Translations under genes and position numbers: made by a program
The notes under the pieces: model-generated
Told to the model about the DNA's origin: nothing
Databases searched by the model: none
Seen by the model: only the letters and a program-made list of their open reading frames with translations
In this document: piece after piece, positions 1 through 6,961 of the stretch
How positions within the stretch are numbered: position 1 is the stretch's first letter
Layout of the letters: every line of letters starts with the position of its first letter
Source: Prevotella sp. CAG:891
GTDB taxonomy: Bacteria > Bacteroidota > Bacteroidia > Bacteroidales > Bacteroidaceae
Direction of reading: 5' to 3'
Length of the DNA stretch: 14,741 nt
NCBI GenBank assembly: GCA_000437675.1
Contig: FR901737.1
Coordinates: 13,730 to 28,470 of the forward strand

Positions 1-447
1 CGCAAGGTGGGGCGCCAGAAGGGTGGCGGCGGTGCTCGTCGTGGTGATATCAATTCGCCCGTACTCGTAGGTGGTGCTCGCGTATTCGGTCCTAAGCCCC
101 GTAACTACAGCTTCAAACTCAACAAGAAAGTGAAGGCCCTCGCTCGTCGTAGCGCATTGAGCTATAAGGTTCAGGAAGGTGCTTTCGTGGTAGTTGAGGA
201 TTTTAACTTTGAGGCTCCGAAGACCAAGGAATTCTTGAAGATTGCAGAAAACTTGAAGATTTCTGATAAAAAGATGTTAATGGTTCTTCCTGAGGCAAAT
301 AAAAATGTATATTTGTCAGCACGCAATCTGCAGAACGCCAAGTTGGCTATCGCATCGGATGTGAATACTTACGGTATTCTGAACGCAGGTGTGATGGTAG
401 TGACTGAAAACGCTCTCGGTCAGATTGAGTCTGTCTTAAACAAGTAA
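1..447 (+). CDS. rplD: 50S ribosomal protein L4 (uL4), 5' end cut off
   Basis: This is the C-terminal part (about 148 residues) of L4, which binds 23S rRNA domain I and sends a loop into the peptide exit tunnel. The reading frame is already open at base 1, so the true start lies outside the window; the GTG at position 7 is internal. The first residues (RKVGRQKGGGGARRGD) match the conserved basic, glycine-rich tunnel loop of L4. The C-terminal part, with VVVEDFNFEAPKTKEF and a final TENALGQIESVL, is the usual globular end. It lies 17 bases before rplW, the standard S10 operon order. In E. coli L4 also represses its own operon; nothing here shows whether that holds in this lineage. Confidence 0.97.
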   Translation, partial: RKVGRQKGGGGARRGDINSPVLVGGARVFGPKPRNYSFKLNKKVKALARRSALSYKVQEGAFVVVEDFNFEAPKTKEFLKIAENLKISDKKMLMVLPEANKNVYLSARNLQNAKLAIASDVNTYGILNAGVMVVTENALGQIESVLNK

Positions 448-464
448 AGAAGCTTAGATAGATT

Positions 465-755
465 ATGGCATACATCATCAAACCGATCGTCACTGAAAAG
501 ATGACGGGTATTACTGAAAAGCTCAACCAGTTTGGCTTTATCGTACGCCCTGAGGCTAACAAGCTTCAGATTAAGGCAGAAATTGAAGCATTGTACAACG
601 TGAACGTGGTAAGTGTAAATACCATGAACTTTGCCGGTAAGTCAAAATCTCGCTACACTAAGGCGGGTTTGCTCCGTGGCCGCAGCAGTGCTTTCAAAAA
701 GGCAGTTGTTACCCTGAAAGAGGGTGAAACCATCGATTTTTACAGCAATATCTAA
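465..755 (+). CDS. rplW: 50S ribosomal protein L23 (uL23)
   Basis: L23 binds 23S rRNA domain III at the tunnel exit and is the docking point for trigger factor and signal recognition particle. The 96 residues are the normal bacterial length. The opening IIKPIVTEKMT is the family signature, and the later NTMNFAGKSK stretch corresponds to the rRNA-binding extended loop. The ATG at 465 is the first in frame after the rplD stop and gives the usual N-terminus. No Shine-Dalgarno sequence precedes it, only purine- and A-rich bases. It sits between rplD and rplB, 7 bases before the latter. Confidence 0.97.
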   Translation: MAYIIKPIVTEKMTGITEKLNQFGFIVRPEANKLQIKAEIEALYNVNVVSVNTMNFAGKSKSRYTKAGLLRGRSSAFKKAVVTLKEGETIDFYSNI

Positions 756-762
756 TTAAATA

Positions 763-1587
763 ATGGCAGTACGTAAATTTAAGCCCACTACACCGGGGCA
801 GAGACACAAAATTATTGGTACGTTCGAAGAAATTACTGCATCCGTACCAGAAAAATCTCTCGTTTACGGTAAGCGCGTATCAGGTGGTCGCAACAACACC
901 GGTAAGATGACCATGCGTTATCTCGGTGGCGGTCACAAGAGAAAATTCCGCTTCATCGACTTTAAGCGTGAGAAAGACGGTGTACCCGCAGTTGTGAAGA
1001 CTATCGAGTACGATCCTAACCGTTCGGCTCGCATCGCATTGCTCTTCTATGCTGATGGTGAAAAACGTTATATTATCGCTCCTAATGGATTGAAGGTTGG
1101 CGACCAGCTGATGTCGGGTGCTGAAGCAGCTCCCGAAGTAGGTAACGCTCTTCCCTTGCAGAACATCCCCGTGGGTACGGTTATCCACAACATCGAACTC
1201 CGTCCGGGTCAGGGCGCATTGCTCGTTCGTTCAGCAGGTAACTTCGCTCAGCTCACTTCTCGTGAAGGCAAGTATTGCGTTATCAAACTCCCTTCAGGTG
1301 AAACTCGCCAGATTCTGAGTGCTTGTAAGGCAACTATCGGTAGTGTAGGTAACTCAGACCACGCACTTGAAAGCTCAGGTAAGGCTGGTCGTTCACGCTG
1401 GTTCGGTCGTCGTCCTCACAACCGTGGTGTTGTTATGAACCCTGTTGATCACCCGATGGGTGGTGGTGAAGGCCGTCAGAGCGGTGGACACCCGCGTTCA
1501 CGTACCGGTTTGTATGCTAAGGGCTTGAAGACTAGAGCTCCTAAGAAGCAGTCGAACAAGTACATTATCGAAAGACGTAATAAGTAA
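763..1587 (+). CDS. rplB: 50S ribosomal protein L2 (uL2)
   Basis: L2 is one of the largest and most conserved 50S proteins. It bridges the subunits and lies close to the peptidyl transferase centre. The 274-residue length is normal. The N-terminal half holds the OB-like RNA-binding domain (about 40-125), and the SH3-like domain follows (about 130-200). The near-invariant motif RGVVMNPVDHPMGGGEGR lies at residues 221-238 with His230, the residue equivalent to E. coli His229. The basic C-terminal tail (KTRAPKKQSNKYIIERRNK) threads into rRNA in known structures. The start lies 7 bases after the rplW stop. Confidence 0.98.
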   Translation: MAVRKFKPTTPGQRHKIIGTFEEITASVPEKSLVYGKRVSGGRNNTGKMTMRYLGGGHKRKFRFIDFKREKDGVPAVVKTIEYDPNRSARIALLFYADGEKRYIIAPNGLKVGDQLMSGAEAAPEVGNALPLQNIPVGTVIHNIELRPGQGALLVRSAGNFAQLTSREGKYCVIKLPSGETRQILSACKATIGSVGNSDHALESSGKAGRSRWFGRRPHNRGVVMNPVDHPMGGGEGRQSGGHPRSRTGLYAKGLKTRAPKKQSNKYIIERRNK

Positions 1588-1612
1588 CAAGCACTAAAAC
1601 AAAGAAGAATTT

Positions 1613-1882
1613 ATGAGTCGTTCTCTTAAAAAAGGCCCGTACATCGCAGTTTCTCTCGAGAAGAAGATTCTTGCCATGAATGAAAGCGGTAAGAAAAATG
1701 TGGTGAAGACTTGGGCCAGAGCTTCAATGATATCGCCCGATTTCGTGGGTCATACCGTTGCAGTTCATAACGGAAACAAATTCATCCCTGTTTATGTTAC
1801 TGAAAACATGGTAGGTCACAAGCTCGGTGAGTTCGCACCCACTCGTAAGTTTGGTGGCCATGCAGGTAACAAGAAGAAATAA
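1613..1882 (+). CDS. rpsS: 30S ribosomal protein S19 (uS19)
   Basis: S19 sits in the 30S head with S13, near the A-site finger and the intersubunit bridge. The 89 residues begin with MSRSLKKGPYIA and contain GHKLGEFAPTRKFGGHAG, both family signatures. The ATG at 1613 follows AAAGAAGAATTT, which is purine-rich but not a true Shine-Dalgarno sequence. The gene lies 25 bases after rplB and 42 bases before rplV in the standard S10 order. Confidence 0.97.
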   Translation: MSRSLKKGPYIAVSLEKKILAMNESGKKNVVKTWARASMISPDFVGHTVAVHNGNKFIPVYVTENMVGHKLGEFAPTRKFGGHAGNKKK

Positions 1883-1924
1883 GCAGGACCATTCAATCCA
1901 GACAAATAAAGACAATAATAAATA

Positions 1925-2323
1925 ATGGGAGCAAGAAAAAAATTAGCGGCTCAAAAAAGAAAAGAAGCCCTGAAGACCCAGTATTTTGCAAAATTGCAGA
2001 ATGTTCCTTCCTCGCCCCGTAAAATGCGCTATGTTGTAGACATGGTTCGCGGTATGGAAGTGAATCGCGCACTCGGCACGCTTAAGTTCTCAAAGAAGGC
2101 AGCCTCTGAAGCAGTTGAGAAACTGTTGCTTTCGGCTATTGCTAACTGGGAACAGAAGAATGATCGTAAGGCTGAAGAAGGCGAATTGTACATTACCAAA
2201 ATCTTCGTTGACGAAGGTGTGACGCTTAAGCGTATGCGTCCCGCACCCCAGGGAAGAGGTTATAGAATTCGTAAACGTTCAAACCACGTAACCTTGTTCG
2301 TGGGTACTAAAACTGAAGATTAA
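1925..2323 (+). CDS. rplV: 50S ribosomal protein L22 (uL22)
   Basis: L22 contacts all 23S rRNA domains; its long beta hairpin lines the exit tunnel opposite L4. The 132 residues include the basic N-terminus MGARKKLAAQKRKEA typical of Bacteroidales L22, the PSSPRKMRYVVDMVRGMEV core at about 28-46, and the tunnel hairpin KRMRPAPQGRGYRIRKRSNH near residues 102-121. The start follows an A/T-rich stretch (AATAATAAATA) with no Shine-Dalgarno sequence. The gene ends 3 bases before rpsC, which suggests translational coupling. Confidence 0.97.
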   Translation: MGARKKLAAQKRKEALKTQYFAKLQNVPSSPRKMRYVVDMVRGMEVNRALGTLKFSKKAASEAVEKLLLSAIANWEQKNDRKAEEGELYITKIFVDEGVTLKRMRPAPQGRGYRIRKRSNHVTLFVGTKTED

Positions 2324-2326
2324 GAT

Positions 2327-3058
2327 ATGGGACAGAAAGTAAATCCGATCAGTAACCGACTTGGTATTATTCGCGGTTGGGATTCTAACTGGTATGGCGG
2401 CCGTAACTTCGGCGACAATATCCTCGAGGATAGTCAAATCCGTAAGTATCTCGACGCTCGTTTGGCAAAGGCCAGCGTATCCCGCATCATAATCGAACGT
2501 ACTCCGAAGCTCATCACTATCACGGTTTGCACTTCGCGTCCGGGCTTGATTATCGGTAAGGGTGGTCAGGAAGTTGACAAGCTCAAGGAAGAACTGAAGA
2601 AAATCACCGATAAGGATGTTCAAATCAACATCTTCGAGGTAAAGAAACCCGACTTGGATGCTAACATCGTTGGTAAGAGCATCGCTCGCCAGGTAGAGGG
2701 CAAAATTTCTTACCGTCGCGCCATCAAAATGGCTATCGCCAACGCTATGCGTATGGGTGCCGAAGGTATCAAGATCCAGATCTGCGGCCGTTTGAACGGT
2801 GCTGAAATGGCTCGTAAGGAAATGTTTAAGGAGGGTAGAACTCCGCTTCACACGCTTCGTGCCGATATCGACTACTGCCAGACTGAGGCTCTCACGAAGG
2901 TAGGTCTTCTGGGTATCAAGGTGTGGATTTGCCGTGGCGAAGTTTATGGCAAGCGTGACCTCGCTCCTAACTTTACTCCGGAGAAGGAAACTCGCGGTAA
3001 TGGCAACTTCAATAATGGTGGCCGTAAGTTCCGCAACAAGAGAAACAACAACCGCTAA
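2327..3058 (+). CDS. rpsC: 30S ribosomal protein S3 (uS3)
   Basis: S3 lines the mRNA entry channel and has mRNA unwinding activity with S4 and S5 in E. coli. The 243 residues show the MGQKVNPISNRLGIIRGW N-terminus, a type II KH domain with its GKGG loop at residues 77-80, and the C-terminal domain with SYRRAIKMAI (128-137) and RTPLHTLRADIDY (171-183). The last 20 or so residues are rich in Asn, Gly, Arg and Lys (GNGNFNNGGRKFRNKRNNNR) and are probably disordered. The start lies 3 bases after the rplV stop. Confidence 0.98.
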   Translation: MGQKVNPISNRLGIIRGWDSNWYGGRNFGDNILEDSQIRKYLDARLAKASVSRIIIERTPKLITITVCTSRPGLIIGKGGQEVDKLKEELKKITDKDVQINIFEVKKPDLDANIVGKSIARQVEGKISYRRAIKMAIANAMRMGAEGIKIQICGRLNGAEMARKEMFKEGRTPLHTLRADIDYCQTEALTKVGLLGIKVWICRGEVYGKRDLAPNFTPEKETRGNGNFNNGGRKFRNKRNNNR

Positions 3059-3080
3059 TCAGATTTTCAGTTAGAGTATT

Positions 3081-3506
3081 ATGTTACAACCTAAAAGAAC
3101 AAAATACAGAAGACCGCAAAAAGGCCGCTGCAAGGGCAACGCTCAGCGTGGCAATCAGCTCGCTTTTGGTAGCTTCGGCATCAAGAGCCTCGATACGCAC
3201 TGGCTCACCGGTCGCCAGATCGAAGCCGCTCGTGTGGCCATGACGCGTTATATGCAGCGTGAAGGACAGAGCTGGATTCGCATTTTCCCCGACAAACCTA
3301 TCACCAAGAAGCCTGCCGACGTACGTATGGGTAAGGGTAAAGGTGATCCCGTAGGTTATGTATTCCCCATCACTCCGGGACGTATCATCTTCGAAATCGA
3401 AGGTGTTCCCTTTGAAGTAGCTAAAGAGGCTCTCCGCCTTGCTGCTCAAAAGCTTCCGGTAACCACTAAATTCGTTGTTAGACACGACTACGACAAAAAC
3501 GCCTAA
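3081..3506 (+). CDS. rplP: 50S ribosomal protein L16 (uL16)
   Basis: L16 is a late-assembling 50S protein near the A and P sites that helps position tRNA. The 141 residues begin MLQPKRTKYRRPQKGR, and VRMGKGKGDPVGYVFPI (81-97) is the loop that reaches the peptidyl transferase region. Arg82 corresponds to the arginine that is hydroxylated in E. coli L16. The length matches the bacterial family closely. The stop is separated from the rpmC start by 2 bases, so coupled translation with L29 is likely. Confidence 0.97.
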   Translation: MLQPKRTKYRRPQKGRCKGNAQRGNQLAFGSFGIKSLDTHWLTGRQIEAARVAMTRYMQREGQSWIRIFPDKPITKKPADVRMGKGKGDPVGYVFPITPGRIIFEIEGVPFEVAKEALRLAAQKLPVTTKFVVRHDYDKNA

Positions 3507-3508
3507 GC

Positions 3509-3706
3509 ATGAAGATTTCAGAAATTCGTCAAATTCCCGTAGCAGAGCTCGCAGAGCGCATTGCTGACGAGGTTGCAAAATACAACCAGCTGCTGTTGAA
3601 CCACAGCATCTCTCCTCTGGAAAATCCTTCACAGATCAAAGAGGCACGTCGTACGATTGCTCGCATGAAGACTGTGTTGAGAGAGTCCGAACTTAATAAC
3701 AAATAA
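3509..3706 (+). CDS. rpmC: 50S ribosomal protein L29 (uL29)
   Basis: L29 is a small helical-hairpin protein at the tunnel exit beside L23. The 65 residues start MKISEIRQIPVAELAERIADE, and the second helix has PSQIKEARRTIARMKTVLRE, matching the family pattern (…NPSRIREVRRNIARIKTVL…). The length is normal. Its TAA stop shares one base with the ATG at 3706, one of two possible starts for rpsQ. Confidence 0.96.
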   Translation: MKISEIRQIPVAELAERIADEVAKYNQLLLNHSISPLENPSQIKEARRTIARMKTVLRESELNNK

Positions 3707-3714
3707 TGGTCCAG

Positions 3715-3972
3715 ATGGAAGCTAGAAACTTAAGAAAAACAAGACAGGGTGTTGTTATTAGCAACAAGATGGACAAAACCATTGTTGTAGCAGCTAAGTT
3801 CAAGGAGAAGCACCCCATTTACGGTAAATTCATCTCTAAAACGAAAAAGTATCACGCTCACGACGAGAAGAACGACTGCAATGTTGGTGATATCGTGTTG
3901 ATCATGGAAACTCGCCCCTTGAGCAAAACTAAGCGTTGGAGAGTAGTTGAAATTGTAGAAAGAGCTAAATAA
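3715..3972 (+). CDS. rpsQ: 30S ribosomal protein S17 (uS17)
   Basis: S17 is an early-binding OB-fold protein of the 30S body. I chose the ATG at 3715 (85 residues) because it gives MEARNLRKTRQGVV, the N-terminus I know for Bacteroidales S17. The in-frame ATG at 3706 would add MVQ and overlap the rpmC stop by one base (TAATG); this cannot be excluded and would favour translational coupling. Signature segments are NKMDKTIVV and METRPLSKTKRWRVVEIVE, the latter the conserved C-terminal strand. The gene ends 2 bases before rplN. Confidence 0.95.
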   Translation: MEARNLRKTRQGVVISNKMDKTIVVAAKFKEKHPIYGKFISKTKKYHAHDEKNDCNVGDIVLIMETRPLSKTKRWRVVEIVERAK

Positions 3973-3974
3973 TT

Positions 3975-4340
3975 ATGATACAATCAGAATCAAGATTGAC
4001 AGTTGCCGACAACAGCGGCGCACGCGAGGCTCTCTGCATCCGCGTTTTGGGTGGCACGAAGCGTCGTTACGCTTCTGTGGGTGATGTGATCGTCGTTTCG
4101 GTTAAGAACGTCATCCCGTCGAGTGATATAAAGAAAGGTGCCGTATCAAAGGCTTTGATCGTACGTACTAAGAAGGAAATCCGTCGTGCTGACGGTTCGT
4201 ACATCCGTTTTGATGACAACGCTTGCGTATTGCTTAACAACGCTGGCGAATTGAGGGGTAGTCGTATCTTTGGCCCTGTGGCTCGTGAACTCCGCGCTGT
4301 CAACATGAAGGTCGTTTCTTTGGCACCTGAAGTACTTTAA
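3975..4340 (+). CDS. rplN: 50S ribosomal protein L14 (uL14)
   Basis: L14 lies at the subunit interface, contacts 16S helix 14, and is the binding site of the silencing factor RsfS in other bacteria. The 121 residues carry ADNSGA (11-16) and the C-terminal LRGSRIFGPVARELR (93-107), both diagnostic. It is first in the spc order, but only 2 bases separate it from rpsQ, so there is no room for a separate spc promoter here and the S10 and spc blocks are probably one transcript. Confidence 0.97.
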   Translation: MIQSESRLTVADNSGAREALCIRVLGGTKRRYASVGDVIVVSVKNVIPSSDIKKGAVSKALIVRTKKEIRRADGSYIRFDDNACVLLNNAGELRGSRIFGPVARELRAVNMKVVSLAPEVL

Positions 4341-4359
4341 TCAAGATTTCAAGAAAGTA

Positions 4360-4680
4360 ATGAGCAAGTTACATATTAAGAAAGGCGATACTGTCTATGT
4401 AAACGCTGGACGTTGCAAAAGCCAGACCGGTAAGGTGGTTAAAGTCCTTGTCGACAAGCAGCGTGCAATCGTTGAAGGCGTAAACATGGTTTCAAAAAGC
4501 CAGAAACCCAGCGCCAAAAACCCTCAGGGTGGCATCGTGAAGATGGAGGCTCCTATTCACATTTCTAATTTGAACGTAGTTGATCCTCAGACTGGTAAGC
4601 CCAGCCGTATCGGCCGTCGCTTGAACGAAGAAGGAAAGTTGGTACGTTTCGCTAAAAAATCAGGAGAGGAGATTAAGTAA
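4360..4680 (+). CDS. rplX: 50S ribosomal protein L24 (uL24)
   Basis: L24 is an assembly-initiator protein of the 50S that binds the 5' end of 23S rRNA. The 106 residues open with a KOW motif (HIKKGDTVYVNAGRCKSQTGKVVKV), followed by the usual GGIVKMEAPIHISNLNVVDP segment. The length is ordinary. The final codons contain AGGAGAGGAG (4662-4671), which lies 8 bases before the rplE start and can serve as a Shine-Dalgarno sequence. The TAA stop overlaps the rplE ATG by one base. Confidence 0.97.
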   Translation: MSKLHIKKGDTVYVNAGRCKSQTGKVVKVLVDKQRAIVEGVNMVSKSQKPSAKNPQGGIVKMEAPIHISNLNVVDPQTGKPSRIGRRLNEEGKLVRFAKKSGEEIK

Positions 4681-5234
4681 TGAGTAATACAGCACAACTT
4701 AAGAAGGAGTATGCAGAACGCATCGCTCCGGCTCTGAAGAAGCAGTTCAACTATTCTTCTGCCATGCAGATTCCCGTACTCAAGAAGATTGTTATCAATC
4801 AAGGTCTTGGTATGGCTACTGCCGACAAAAAGATTATCGATGTTGCTATCAATGAGCTGACTGCCATTACCGGTCAAAAGGCTGTGGCAACAGTTTCTCG
4901 CAAGGACGTCGCTAACTTCAAGCTTCGTAAAAAAATGCCTATCGGTGTGATGGTAACGCTCCGCCGCGAACGCATGTACGAATTCCTTGAAAAGCTCGTT
5001 CGCGTGGCTCTGCCCCGTATCCGCGACTTTAAGGGTATCGAGAGCAAGTTCGATGGCCGTGGTAACTATACCCTCGGTATTCAGGAACAAATCATCTTCC
5101 CTGAAATCAACATCGATACGATCGACCGCATCCTCGGTATGAACATCACGTTCGTTACCAGTGCTCCTACCGATGAGGAAGGTTATGCACTCCTTAAGGA
5201 ATTCGGTCTCCCCTTCAAAAACGCTAAAAACTAA
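4680..5234 (+). CDS. rplE: 50S ribosomal protein L5 (uL5)
   Basis: L5 binds 5S rRNA in the central protuberance and contacts P-site tRNA and S13. The 184 residues include the diagnostic VLKKIVINQGLGMA (about 34-47), GQKAVATVSRKDVANFKLRKKMPIGVMVTLR, and GIQEQIIFPEI near residues 134-144. The start overlaps the rplX stop (TAATG), and purine-rich AGGAG ends 8 bases upstream, so coupled translation is likely. In E. coli S8 represses the spc operon by binding near this start; I could not identify an S8-type site here. Confidence 0.97.
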   Translation: MSNTAQLKKEYAERIAPALKKQFNYSSAMQIPVLKKIVINQGLGMATADKKIIDVAINELTAITGQKAVATVSRKDVANFKLRKKMPIGVMVTLRRERMYEFLEKLVRVALPRIRDFKGIESKFDGRGNYTLGIQEQIIFPEINIDTIDRILGMNITFVTSAPTDEEGYALLKEFGLPFKNAKN

Positions 5235-5243
5235 TTCGAAACA

Positions 5244-5546
5244 ATGGCAAAAGAGTCAATGAAGGCACGCGAGGTTAAGCGTGCAAAGCTCGTAGCTAAG
5301 TATGCAGCTAAGCGTGCAGCTCTTAAGGAAATTGTCAATAAGTCGAATGATCCTGTTGAAGCTTACGAGGCTGCTCGTAAGCTCCAGTCGATCCCTCGCA
5401 ACGCTAATCCTATCCGTCTGCACAACCGTTGCAAACTCACCGGTCGTCCTAAAGGTTACATCCGTATGTTCGGTCTTTCACGTATCCAGTTCCGTGAAAT
5501 GGCTTCGGCTGGTTTGATCCCCGGTGTGAAGAAAGCAAGCTGGTAA
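5244..5546 (+). CDS. rpsN: 30S ribosomal protein S14 (uS14), long zinc-free form
   Basis: S14 is a 30S head protein. At 100 residues it is the long form, like the E. coli protein of about 101 residues, and not the short form of about 61 residues with four zinc cysteines. Only one cysteine is present (LHNRCKLTGRPKGY), so it cannot bind zinc through a four-cysteine site. The N-terminus MAKESMKAREVKRAKLVAKY and the C-terminus MASAGLIPGVKKASW are typical of Bacteroidales. It starts 9 bases after rplE and is followed by the largest gap within the cluster (65 bases). Confidence 0.97.
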   Translation: MAKESMKAREVKRAKLVAKYAAKRAALKEIVNKSNDPVEAYEAARKLQSIPRNANPIRLHNRCKLTGRPKGYIRMFGLSRIQFREMASAGLIPGVKKASW

Positions 5547-5576
5547 AGAACAAATTTCCTTTATTATTTAATATTG

Positions 5577-5591
5577 TCGGGGAAGTCCCGA
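5577..5591 (+). promoter_or_regulatory. Small hairpin in the rpsN-rpsH gap
   Basis: TCGGG (5577-5581) pairs perfectly with CCCGA (5587-5591) around the loop GAAGT, 20 bases before the rpsH start. The rest of the 65-base gap (5547-5611) is strongly A/T-rich. There is no U-tract directly after the stem, only ATTAATTAAA, so it is not a good intrinsic terminator. It could be an mRNA structure affecting rpsH translation, a processing site, or chance. The function is inferred only from position. A weak match to the Bacteroidota -7 element (TAATATTG, 5569-5576) also lies in the gap, but no TTTG -33 element is correctly spaced. Confidence 0.35.
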
Positions 5592-5611
5592 TTAATTAAA
5601 CAATTACAATC

Positions 5612-6007
5612 ATGACTGATCCTATAGCAGATTTTTTGACGCGCTTGCGTAATGCTATCCAGGCAAAGCACCGTGTGGTTGAAGTGCCTGCGTCAAACTT
5701 GAAGAAGGATATCACTAAAATCCTCTTCGATCAGGGTTACATCCTCAACTACAAGTTCGAGGAAGATGGACCTCAGGGTTCTATCAAAATCGCCCTTAAG
5801 TACAACCCCCAGAGCAAGGTTAACGCTATCAAGAGCCTGACCCGCGTTTCTCGCCCCGGTATGCGTAAGTACACCGGTTACCGCGAAATGCCCCGCGTCA
5901 TCAATGGACTCGGTATCGCTATCATCTCTACTTCAAAGGGTGTAATGACCAACAAGGAAGCTGCCGAATTGAAGATCGGTGGCGAAGTTCTTTGCTACGT
6001 ATATTAA
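5612..6007 (+). CDS. rpsH: 30S ribosomal protein S8 (uS8)
   Basis: S8 is a primary 16S rRNA-binding protein needed for assembly of the central domain, and the translational repressor of spc genes in E. coli. The 131 residues start MTDPIADFLTRLRNA and end with ISTSKGVMTNKEA and GGEVLCYVY, the conserved C-terminal rRNA-binding segment. Unlike its neighbours it is preceded by a 65-base non-coding gap with a small hairpin, which leaves room for separate control of this gene. No Shine-Dalgarno sequence is seen before the ATG (ACAATTACAATC). Confidence 0.97.
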   Translation: MTDPIADFLTRLRNAIQAKHRVVEVPASNLKKDITKILFDQGYILNYKFEEDGPQGSIKIALKYNPQSKVNAIKSLTRVSRPGMRKYTGYREMPRVINGLGIAIISTSKGVMTNKEAAELKIGGEVLCYVY

Positions 6008-6010
6008 TTT

Positions 6011-6016
6011 AGGAGG
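6011..6016 (+). promoter_or_regulatory. Strong Shine-Dalgarno sequence of rplF
   Basis: AGGAGG ends 6 bases before the rplF ATG at 6023. This is a full match to the anti-Shine-Dalgarno core at standard spacing. It lies wholly in the 15-base non-coding gap after rpsH, so coding constraint does not explain it. Almost all other starts in this window have only A/T-rich leaders, as is usual in Bacteroidota. Confidence 0.75.
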
Positions 6017-6022
6017 AACAAA

Positions 6023-6592
6023 ATGTCTAGAATAGGTAAATTGCCGATTAACATCCCTGCAGGTGTAACAGTAACCCTGAAGGATAATGTAGTGTCTGTA
6101 AAAGGACCGAAGGGTGAGCTCAGCCAGGCTGTTGATCCTTCCATCATCGTCACAATCGAAAACAACGAAATCACTTTCGCCATCGACGAAGCTAACGACA
6201 ACGTAGAACAAAAGCAAAAGCAGGCTTTCCACGGCCTCTACCGTTCGCTCGTTAACAACATGGTTGTTGGTGTTAGCGAGGGCTACAAGAAAGAAATGGA
6301 GCTCGTCGGTGTAGGTTATCGTGTTTCTAACCAAGGCAACCTCGTGGAGTTCTCTTTGGGCTATACCCACAGCATCTTCCTTCAGTTGCCCCCCGAAATT
6401 AAGGTTGAGACGAAGTCAGAAAGAAACAAAAACCCGTATATCTGCCTCGAATCTGCTGACAAGCAGCTTCTCGGTCTCGTGTGCGCTAAAATCCGTTCTT
6501 TCCGCAAACCTGAACCTTACAAGGGTAAGGGTATTCTCTATGTGGGCGAGCAGATTCGTCGTAAGTCTGGTAAGTCCGCTGGTGCTAAGTAA
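6023..6592 (+). CDS. rplF: 50S ribosomal protein L6 (uL6)
   Basis: L6 binds 23S rRNA near the factor-binding site and the sarcin-ricin loop. The 189 residues comprise two similar alpha/beta domains. The N-terminus MSRIGKLPINIPAGV and the C-terminal signature KPEPYKGKGILYVGEQIRRK are diagnostic. The length is slightly above the usual 175-185 because of a short Lys/Ser/Gly tail (KSGKSAGAK). Its start has an unusually good Shine-Dalgarno sequence, AGGAGG at 6011-6016, unlike neighbouring genes. Confidence 0.97.
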   Translation: MSRIGKLPINIPAGVTVTLKDNVVSVKGPKGELSQAVDPSIIVTIENNEITFAIDEANDNVEQKQKQAFHGLYRSLVNNMVVGVSEGYKKEMELVGVGYRVSNQGNLVEFSLGYTHSIFLQLPPEIKVETKSERNKNPYICLESADKQLLGLVCAKIRSFRKPEPYKGKGILYVGEQIRRKSGKSAGAK

Positions 6593-6609
6593 TTTAAATC
6601 TGTAAGATT

Positions 6610-6954
6610 ATGACTACGAAAAAAGAACAAAGACGCGTAAAAATTAAATATCGGGTTCGTAATAAGATCTCTGGTACGGCCGCTCGTCCCCGCATGAGCG
6701 TTTTCCGTAGCAACAAGCAGATCTACGTTCAAATTATTAACGACGAAACCTCTTCTACTCTCGTTTCTGCCTCTTCACTCGGCATGGAAGCTATGCCCAA
6801 GAAAGAACAGGCTGCCAAGGTAGGCGAAGCAGTAGCTGCTAAGGCTATCGCTGCAGGTATCACTCAGGTTGTTTTCGACCGTAACGGATACCTCTACCAT
6901 GGTCGTGTGAAAGAAGTTGCTGATGGTGCCCGTAAAGGCGGACTTAAATTCTAA
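6610..6954 (+). CDS. rplR: 50S ribosomal protein L18 (uL18)
   Basis: L18 binds 5S rRNA with L5 in the central protuberance. The 114 residues begin with a basic, disordered N-terminal arm (KKEQRRVKIKYRVRNK), followed by the conserved RPRMSVFRSNKQIYVQIIND core and the C-terminal VVFDRNGYLYHGRVKEVADGAR signature. The length is normal for bacteria. It follows rplF by 17 bases and precedes rpsE by 7. Confidence 0.97.
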   Translation: MTTKKEQRRVKIKYRVRNKISGTAARPRMSVFRSNKQIYVQIINDETSSTLVSASSLGMEAMPKKEQAAKVGEAVAAKAIAAGITQVVFDRNGYLYHGRVKEVADGARKGGLKF

Positions 6955-6961
6955 TTAGATT

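Noticed and set aside
2279..2851. Minus-strand open frame of 190 residues opposite rpsC, and similar ones opposite rplP, rplE, rpsE, map and rpsD
   Set aside because: They lie wholly within strongly conserved + strand genes, have low-complexity Ser/Thr/Leu-rich or Asp/Asn-rich content typical of reversed codon bias, and show no recognisable domain.
3959..3975. Separate spc operon promoter before rplN
   Set aside because: Only 2 bases lie between rpsQ and rplN, and the rpsQ 3' end shows no clear Bacteroidota promoter, so transcription is more likely continuous.
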